A stretch of 32,470 nucleotides of DNA, from IMG/VR virus record IMGVR_UViG_3300037189_026290, positions 1-32,470 of that record. One strand, given 5' to 3'. Position 1 is the stretch's first letter. Each line of letters begins with the position of its first letter. Positions 27,532-32,470 of the stretch are shown piece by piece. This stretch comes from a virus. The position numbers and the translations under genes were made by a program. The notes below the pieces were generated by a model. That model saw nothing but the letters and a program-made list of their open reading frames with translations, was not told where the DNA came from and made no database searches.

Positions 27532-29266
27532 GTCGCAGCTCGAAAAGCTCTGGAACCCCCGCGAGCGCATGGACCCGCTCACATGGGCAGAGCGAGAAGT
27601 GATGATCGACGCGCGCTTCAGCCCAAAGCCAGGCCGCTTCGATTCTTCATTCACCCCGTACATCCGGCAGCTGCACCGTTGGTTCGGTGATCCGAACATC
27701 CGTCAGATCACCCTGCAGAAAAGCGCCCAGATCGGCGGTACCACCTTTTTGGCAAACCTCATGCAATGGGTGCCCGCGGAGGAACCGGGGCCCGTCCTCT
27801 ACGTCACCTCGACGGCAGACAATGCCAAGTCTTGGAGCGAACGGGAACTGATCCCGCGCATCCGCTCCTGCCCGGCGCTCCGGGATTTGCTTCCGGATGA
27901 TCCGGATCAGTTCAAAAAAACGGAAATCTTTTTCAAATCGTGCGTCATGAAACTGGTCGGCGCCCAGTCGGTCAGTGCCTTGGCGTCTCGCGGCGTTCGC
28001 TACCTTTTTTGCGACGAAGTGGACAAATGGCCGTCGCAAACCGATGCCGAGGCACCGGCGCTCGAGCTGGCGATGGCCCGTACGAATTTCTACGAACGCA
28101 TCAGCAAGACTGTCCTGGCCAGCACGCCCACCGTGATCGAGGGGGCAATTCACCAACAGTTCCTGCTCGGCAGCCAGCACCGTTATCATGTTGTCTGCCA
28201 GGATTGCGGAAAATCTCAGTGGTTGAAATTCGACCAGATCAAATGGTCCGAAGATCTGCGAGACGACGATGGTAAATGGGCGCTCGACGCCGTGGAGGAA
28301 TCGGCATGCTACCAATGTGAAGAATGCGGATCTCCTTGGTCGCAAGACAGAAAACGCGACTTGTTGATCCCCGAAGATCTCGGAGGCCGGGCGCATTGGG
28401 TTCAGGGAAACTCCTCGGCTCCCAGCGACCACATCAGCGTCCATCTTTCTGCGCTCTACTCGCCGCAACAAAGCTGGGGCCATACCGCCAAACTCTTTCT
28501 GCAAAAAAAAGACGATCCTGGCGGCTTGCACGATTTCCAGAACAACACGCTCGGGGTTCCTTACGAGACCCGCGTTTTTTCGCTAAAAGAAGAGCGTCTC
28601 CTTGATCTTCGTACTAGCGAATACCGTTTGCGGGAAATCCCGGCCGCCGCGTGTGTGAATCCCGAGTCCGGACCAGTCCTTCTAAGTATCTGCGCCGATC
28701 CGGGTCAAAAAGAAACGCATTGGAGCGTCGAGGCGCGAAACCTTGCCGGGGAAAGTTGGGTGATCGACTACGGCAGCGTGTTGGCCATCGACGACCTGAA
28801 CTCTGCCGCTTTCCTGTCCGGTCTCAGATACCGCGTCCAAGGAACAGAGATCTACCATTGCCCGACCGTGGGCCTCGTCGACAGCGGAGACTTCACCACG
28901 ACCGTCTACGACATGTGCGCGGCCAGCGGTGGCCGCTATTTCCCGTCCAAAGGATCGGCGGCTTCCTTTGGAACTTTTTCCAAAAGCCGCATTCACGGTT
29001 ACCCAAATCTGTTGCTTTTCACATACGTCGATTTTACTTGGAAATTTAGCCTGTATGATGAGCGGATCGGCCGCCGCCTGCCCCCGCTCCTGCATTGGCC
29101 AGCGGATGTCGGCAGGGATTTCATCCAAGGCCACGCCGGACAGAAAATCCTTGAGAACCGAAAGAACCGCAACACGCCGCGTTTTTTTGCAAAGGTGGCA
29201 AACGACCACTGGGGCGATTGCAGTAAGCTTCACCAAGTCTGCTGGGCCGAAATTCGATCAAGCTAG
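27506..29266 (+). CDS. Terminase large subunit, GpA type
   Basis: With ATG 27506 the protein is 586 residues. The ATPase has a Walker A-like QKSAQIGGTT (71-80), Walker B YLFCDEVD (166-173; Asp170, Glu171) and a coupling ASTPT (205-209). A Zn-ribbon-like part has C231-x2-C234 and C268-x2-C271-x2-C274. The nuclease acid is in ICADPGQ (about Asp398), followed by further Asp and His in the RNase H fold. Lambda gpA family proteins share this layout. It cuts at cos and drives DNA into the prohead with the portal. The earlier in-frame TTG (27479) is unlikely. The short gap before the next gene contains a TTTTGACT element. Confidence 0.93.
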   Translation: MSPSLARIESQLEKLWNPRERMDPLTWAEREVMIDARFSPKPGRFDSSFTPYIRQLHRWFGDPNIRQITLQKSAQIGGTTFLANLMQWVPAEEPGPVLYVTSTADNAKSWSERELIPRIRSCPALRDLLPDDPDQFKKTEIFFKSCVMKLVGAQSVSALASRGVRYLFCDEVDKWPSQTDAEAPALELAMARTNFYERISKTVLASTPTVIEGAIHQQFLLGSQHRYHVVCQDCGKSQWLKFDQIKWSEDLRDDDGKWALDAVEESACYQCEECGSPWSQDRKRDLLIPEDLGGRAHWVQGNSSAPSDHISVHLSALYSPQQSWGHTAKLFLQKKDDPGGLHDFQNNTLGVPYETRVFSLKEERLLDLRTSEYRLREIPAAACVNPESGPVLLSICADPGQKETHWSVEARNLAGESWVIDYGSVLAIDDLNSAAFLSGLRYRVQGTEIYHCPTVGLVDSGDFTTTVYDMCAASGGRYFPSKGSAASFGTFSKSRIHGYPNLLLFTYVDFTWKFSLYDERIGRRLPPLLHWPADVGRDFIQGHAGQKILENRKNRNTPRFFAKVANDHWGDCSKLHQVCWAEIRSS

Positions 29267-29270
29267 GGTT

Positions 29271-29278
29271 TTTTGACT
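29271..29278 (+). promoter_or_regulatory. TTTTGACT start-proximal element
   Basis: The box lies 12 nt before ATG 29291, just after the terminase stop. Confidence 0.45.
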
Positions 29279-29290
29279 CGGGACACTGGC

Positions 29291-29644
29291 ATGTCCTTCA
29301 CTCAGCATCAGAGCGCCGACCTTACCGGCGTGAAACGTCTTTTTCTTCGGAAAATCGCTGACGGGACATTGACGGTCTCAGATCTCAAAAACCTTGCCGA
29401 GCAAGCCGGAGAAGCGGCCTTGCAAGGAAAAGCCAGCGTCGAAATCACTTCCCTTTCCGCAGATGGATCCGCCAGTTCCGGCGTGGTCGTCATGTCGGCC
29501 AATGACCTTTTGGTGCTGACAATGGATTTGCTCGACGTAATCGACCCAGTCGATTCAACCGTGGCTCCGCGCAATATCTTTGTAAAAGCCGACTTTAGCC
29601 GGAGCCGTGGCCCGTTTGACTTGAACCCCTTCCGGTGGCTCTGA
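29291..29644 (+). CDS. gpW-position protein (head-tail joining)
   Basis: The 117-residue protein lies between terminase and portal, the place of gpW in lambda, which joins tail to head. Residues 14-45 form helices (VKRLFLRKIADGTLTVSDLK) and a strand part follows (ASVEITSLSADGSASSGVVV). Lambda gpW is shorter (68 residues), so the equivalence is positional. The stop overlaps the portal start by ten bases. ATG 29291 is preferred to an in-frame TTG at 29273 because of the element spacing and the absence of sense upstream. Confidence 0.72.
   Translation: MSFTQHQSADLTGVKRLFLRKIADGTLTVSDLKNLAEQAGEAALQGKASVEITSLSADGSASSGVVVMSANDLLVLTMDLLDVIDPVDSTVAPRNIFVKADFSRSRGPFDLNPFRWL
29615..29621 (+). promoter_or_regulatory. 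TTTGACT start-proximal element
   Basis: The box lies 13 nt before the GTG start of the portal at 29635, inside the end of the preceding gene, where it reads FDL. Confidence 0.45.
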
Positions 29645-31299
29645 AATCCAAACAATCCAAGCCCTCGCAAAAGAAAAGCGGGGGCCGTCGTCAAACAGTT
29701 CGTCGCGGTAAAACGGCTGGGCTTGTCTTGCCTGAAAACCGATCTTTCGAGGAGGCATTGCCCAGTTACAACCGGCCCACGGTCTACCTGACCAGCATCG
29801 AAGCAAAAAAGGAACTCCCGTCTTGGGACCGGATTCGCCTGATGAACCACGCGCGGTGGCTCGTCAATAATTCCCCCATCGCCGCCCGCATCGTGCGAGG
29901 CATCTCGCGGTACGCCGTGGGGAACGGGCTGACGCCCCAAGCCCGCACGGCAAACAACGACTGGAATACAAAAGCCGAGCAACTTTTTGAAGACCGAGTG
30001 GCTACAGATGCCTTTGCCTTCGACAAAGCCGGATCGGTGAATTTCTACGACAGCCAGCGCTTGATCGTGGAGCAGATGGTGGCCGACGGGGAATTCTTTG
30101 CCCAGCTCTGCACCTCCGAGAACGGCGGAGCGATGTGCAAGTTCTTCGGTGCGGAGTACGTCGGCAGTCGCATGGGCGACGAGATCGACGGATGGCGCGA
30201 CGGCGTCATGGTCAACGATGATAACCGCCCCGTGCTTTATCGCGTGTTGAGCAACCCCATGATAAGGGACGGAATTTTTACAGATATCCCTTCGGACGAC
30301 CTCATTCACATCCGCAAGCTTCACCGTCATGGATTTCAGCGTGGGCTTACCTGGCTCTGTTCCTCGGTCTCCCTCATTCAGGATCTGCGGGAAATGCTGG
30401 AGAACGAGCAAGCCGCCGCGCGCTTGAACAGCAAGATCGGGCTTGTCATCGAATCGCCGGACGCAGGAAACCTTGGCATGGGTGCCAGCATGCAAAAACT
30501 GCGTGCACAAGCCGTCGAGAACAGTCTCGGGGGAACCCTTGGCGGCACTGGCGGAGGAGCCGGTGCAGCGGGGGGCTCATCCCTTACCGACGAGCAAATC
30601 ACCTTTGATCGTTTGGTCAGTGGAGTCGGAAACATCCAACTCAAGCCCGGAGAGAAACTGCAAGCTCACGAATTCGACCGTCCCAACACCAATTTTGCAC
30701 CCTGGACGGAATTTGTTGTCCGCTCCATTAGCTGGTCGTGCGGGATGCCGCCCGAGCTGCTGTGGAATATGACAGGCGTCGGGGGAGCGGTTACGCGCCA
30801 CGTTCTGCAAGACGCAGAGGTTTTTTTCAGCGAAATCCGCCAGATCCTTGAGTATCAGTACTGTCGCAGGTTTTGGAGATACTGGGTCTGGCACGCCATC
30901 AAGCGCGGAGACCTGGAATATCCCGGAGACGACTGGTGGAGATGCGACTGGATTGCTCCGCAAAAACTCACGGTCGATACCGGCCGGGATGGAGCCCTGC
31001 GGTTAAACCTCGTCCGCAGCGGTCTTCTTTCTTCCAAAAGGTATTTTGCCGAACTCGGCCAAGACGTCGACAGCGAAACGGACGACATCATCCGTGATTA
31101 CGCCCGCAAGAAAAAACGTGTCGGGGAAATTGCACAAGAGACCGGCGTCGAGCTGACCATGCCGGAAGTCTTCCCTCCGGCGCCCGGGGCCACGCATATC
31201 ATGCCCGCTGCGCGCGCAGCGGAGGGTTTTTTCCCGGATCATGAGGGCGCAGATGGATCTAAGAACCCGCGCCGCCTCTACCCGCGACTTTTTGCCTGA
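29635..31299 (+). CDS. Portal protein, lambda gpB family
   Basis: The 554-residue protein has a basic N-terminus and the portal hallmarks RLMNHARWLVNNSPIAARIV near residue 64-83, a beta-rich clip/wing region (SRMGDEIDGWRDGVMVNDDN), and a Gly-rich insert (GGTLGGTGGGAGAAGGSS) around 300-320. It also has a C-terminal WRYWVWHAIKRGDLEYPG stretch. It makes the dodecameric ring through which DNA enters. GTG 29635 overlaps the previous gene's stop. Near the end it carries the 18-bp palindrome (P-A-A-R-A-A-E). The protease gene follows after the Dps-like gene. Confidence 0.9.
   Translation: MALKSKQSKPSQKKSGGRRQTVRRGKTAGLVLPENRSFEEALPSYNRPTVYLTSIEAKKELPSWDRIRLMNHARWLVNNSPIAARIVRGISRYAVGNGLTPQARTANNDWNTKAEQLFEDRVATDAFAFDKAGSVNFYDSQRLIVEQMVADGEFFAQLCTSENGGAMCKFFGAEYVGSRMGDEIDGWRDGVMVNDDNRPVLYRVLSNPMIRDGIFTDIPSDDLIHIRKLHRHGFQRGLTWLCSSVSLIQDLREMLENEQAAARLNSKIGLVIESPDAGNLGMGASMQKLRAQAVENSLGGTLGGTGGGAGAAGGSSLTDEQITFDRLVSGVGNIQLKPGEKLQAHEFDRPNTNFAPWTEFVVRSISWSCGMPPELLWNMTGVGGAVTRHVLQDAEVFFSEIRQILEYQYCRRFWRYWVWHAIKRGDLEYPGDDWWRCDWIAPQKLTVDTGRDGALRLNLVRSGLLSSKRYFAELGQDVDSETDDIIRDYARKKKRVGEIAQETGVELTMPEVFPPAPGATHIMPAARAAEGFFPDHEGADGSKNPRRLYPRLFA
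31205..31222. repeat. 18-bp perfect palindrome in the portal gene
   Basis: CCGCTGCGCGCGCAGCGG, identical to 22263-22280 and read in the same frame (P-A-A-R-A-A-E) near the C-terminus of the portal. Confidence 0.9.
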
Positions 31300-31302
31300 G
31301 CC

Positions 31303-31728
31303 ATGCCGACATTATTCACCCTTGCTTCACTGCTTCGCAGCCTGCAGCTCTACGCGCACAACGCTCATCACACGGTCTGCGGGGAAAGTTTCTTTGCCGA
31401 CCACAAGTTCTTGGCCAATGCCTACGCGGCTTACGAAGAATCCTACGACAGCGTCATCGAGCTGGCTATCGGCGACGGAATGGTCTGTCCGCTTGTCGAG
31501 ATCCAGCGCGAAGCCGTGGATCTCCTTGAGGAACTCTCTCGGATGGAACTCGACCAACTGGCCACCCTCTGGCGCGGCGAAGGACAGATCCAATCGCTGA
31601 TTGATGGATTGTGTGCCGGGCAGAGTGACCAGGGCATTGTCCAAGTGCTGGGAACCATTGCTCAGGAATCCAAAGTGCGTCGCTACAAACTGGGCCGCCG
31701 GATAGAGGCATTTGACAAGAGCGAATAG
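31303..31728 (+). CDS. Dps/ferritin-like protein
   Basis: The 141-residue helical protein shows the Dps helix pair: SLQLYAHNAHHTVCGESFF, then a DHKFLANAYAAYEESYDSVI segment. Spacing matches E. coli Dps: His22 (H51), Gly27 (G56), Phe30 (F59), His34 (H63), Asp49 (D78) and Glu53 (E82) fall at the same intervals; the acid equal to D67 is missing (Ala38). Dps proteins bind iron or DNA and form 12-mers. Its position between portal and protease suggests a virion or assembly role. Alignment is from memory and the loss of one ligand makes ferroxidase activity uncertain. Confidence 0.75.
   Translation: MPTLFTLASLLRSLQLYAHNAHHTVCGESFFADHKFLANAYAAYEESYDSVIELAIGDGMVCPLVEIQREAVDLLEELSRMELDQLATLWRGEGQIQSLIDGLCAGQSDQGIVQVLGTIAQESKVRRYKLGRRIEAFDKSE
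31711..31717 (+). promoter_or_regulatory. TTTGACA start-proximal element
   Basis: The box lies 16 nt before ATG 31734, inside the end of the Dps-like gene (reads FDK). Confidence 0.45.
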
Positions 31729-31733
31729 CTATC

Positions 31734-32470
31734 ATGAGCCGAACCTGGTATGCCATTTCTAACACCACCGACAACAGCGCGGACATTGAGATCTATGACG
31801 AGATTGGCGGGTGGGGTGTTTCTGCCAAAGAATTCATCAAAGGCCTTGCCGCCCTCAGTGGAAAACACCTCAACCTCCGGATCAACTCTCCCGGGGGCAG
31901 CATTGTCGACGGGCAAGCCATCATCGCCGCGCTGAACCGTCACGTCGGAGGATTCACCGCATGGGTCGACGGCCTTGCGGCGTCCATGGCCAGTGTCATT
32001 GCTTGCGCTGCCGAGCGCTGCTACATGGCGGACGGGGCCATGATGATGATCCATCGGGCCAGCACCGTTTCCATGGGGGACGCAAGCGACTTGCGCAAGG
32101 ACGCCGATATCCTGGAAAAATTCGAGCGCGGATTGCTGAGCGTTTATCAGAAAAAGACGGGCCTCGAGGAACCGGCGCTTAAGGAAATGCTTGCTCAGGA
32201 AACGTGGATGGACGCCCTGGAAGCCGTGGCTCTTGGGTTTGCCGACGGGATCACCGATGCGCCTGCGGCAATGGCCAAGCTCAGCGCAGTGGAAATGCGT
32301 GCGCGATTTGACACCTTCCGATCAAAAAACATGAATCCTCAATCTTCCGCCACCAAAGCCTCCACGGAAAACCCGATCGTCACCGCTCCCCTCGCCCCCG
32401 CTGCTGCTGCCCCGCCGGTTGCCCAAGTGGACGGCCCCGCAGGGACTCAGAACGATCCTGAGGGCGGCAA
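31734..32470 (+). CDS. Head maturation protease (ClpP/S14-like), N-terminal part of protease-scaffold
   Basis: This is the 5' part of a 401-residue gene that continues at position 2. It has the ClpP-like order: NSPGGSIVDG (51-60, oxyanion loop), nucleophile Ser84 in GLAASMAS, general base His107 in MMIHRA, and an acid-bearing helix after (DASDLRKDAD). Lambda gpC-type and P2/HK97-type phages use related proteases to trim scaffold and coat in the prohead. It lies between the Dps-like gene and the coat gene. An internal ATG at 32331 could give a separate scaffold. The last 87 bases repeat positions 1-87. Confidence 0.9.
   Translation, partial: MSRTWYAISNTTDNSADIEIYDEIGGWGVSAKEFIKGLAALSGKHLNLRINSPGGSIVDGQAIIAALNRHVGGFTAWVDGLAASMASVIACAAERCYMADGAMMMIHRASTVSMGDASDLRKDADILEKFERGLLSVYQKKTGLEEPALKEMLAQETWMDALEAVALGFADGITDAPAAMAKLSAVEMRARFDTFRSKNMNPQSSATKASTENPIVTAPLAPAAAAPPVAQVDGPAGTQNDPEGG
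32307..32313 (+). promoter_or_regulatory. TTTGACA element before the internal scaffold start
   Basis: The box lies 17 nt before the in-frame ATG at 32331, inside the protease coding region. It supports internal initiation. Confidence 0.45.
32331..32470 (+). CDS. Scaffold protein from an internal start (continues at position 2)
   Basis: ATG 32331 is codon 200 of the protease-scaffold gene. It begins MNPQSSATKASTENP and would give a 202-residue scaffold without the protease, ending at 556. In lambda the scaffold Nu3 is made the same way from within gene C. The ATG follows an A-rich run (ATCAAAAAAC) and a TTTGACA box at 17 nt. This is inferred from layout; no direct evidence. Confidence 0.62.
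   Translation, partial: MNPQSSATKASTENPIVTAPLAPAAAAPPVAQVDGPAGTQNDPEGG
32384..32470. repeat. Terminal overlap of a circular assembly (right copy)
   Basis: These 87 bases are identical to 1-87. The codon phase is the same in both copies, so the genome joins here. Confidence 0.95.

Noticed and set aside
1-32470. tRNA, rRNA or insertion sequence
   Set aside because: No cloverleaf, rRNA segment, transposase motif or flanking target repeat was seen by eye; a covariance search could still find a degenerate tRNA.

Overview
The window appears to be a complete temperate tailed-phage genome captured as a circular assembly. Bases 1-87 are identical to bases 32384-32470, and the protease-scaffold gene that starts at 31734 reads in frame through this overlap to its stop at 556. 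The unique genome is therefore 32,383 bp. It has a lambda/GpA-type terminase, a lambda-like portal, a ClpP-type protease with a built-in scaffold, a P22-gp5-like coat protein, a tail tube, a tail chaperone with a predicted -1 frameshift and a tape measure. No sheath or baseplate wedge genes are seen, so a siphovirus is the best reading. The host is not stated. The GC-rich sequence, A/C-rich leaders without Shine-Dalgarno sites, two-membrane lysis genes and general protein flavour suggest a Gram-negative host, possibly Verrucomicrobiota. That assignment is an inference from memory.

Layout, following the circle. (1) 26926-32470 continuing to 556, + strand: small and large terminase, a gpW-position protein, portal, a Dps-like protein, and protease/scaffold. 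(2) 608-12027: coat, head-tail connectors, tail tube, chaperones, tape measure, tail tip and fibre. (3) 11779-13313: a holin/antiholin-like membrane protein, a candidate unimolecular spanin, a holin and an endolysin. (4) 13463-14379, - strand: two membrane proteins and a ribbon-helix-helix (RHH) regulator. (5) 14470-15855: a divergent second RHH regulator, an excisionase-like protein, and a tyrosine integrase encoded antisense to it. (6) 16096-26151, + strand: a tightly overlapping early operon of many small proteins, a ParB-like protein, an ASCH protein, an AEP-like primase and an AAA+/SF3-like helicase. (7) 26152-26925: a small lipoprotein and a non-coding control region with an iteron array, an AT-rich hairpin and probably the cos site.

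The parts fit a lysogenic life style. Two homologous RHH proteins face each other across a 90-bp intergenic region and could be the lysogeny switch; no CI/Cro-like repressor is visible. Integrase and excisionase genes overlap tail to tail. The early operon ends in a primase-helicase pair directly next to iterons that look like a replication origin. Late genes package DNA, build the virion and lyse the host.

Translation signals divide by module. Early genes use strong GGAGGTG sites embedded in the end of the preceding gene. Several late genes instead carry TTTTGACA (or TTTGACT) 12-17 nt before the start codon, with no matching -10 promoter box. This element, the iteron array, a perfect 18-bp palindrome repeated in unrelated genes, the Dps-like protein in the head operon and the RHH/RHH switch are the most unusual features.
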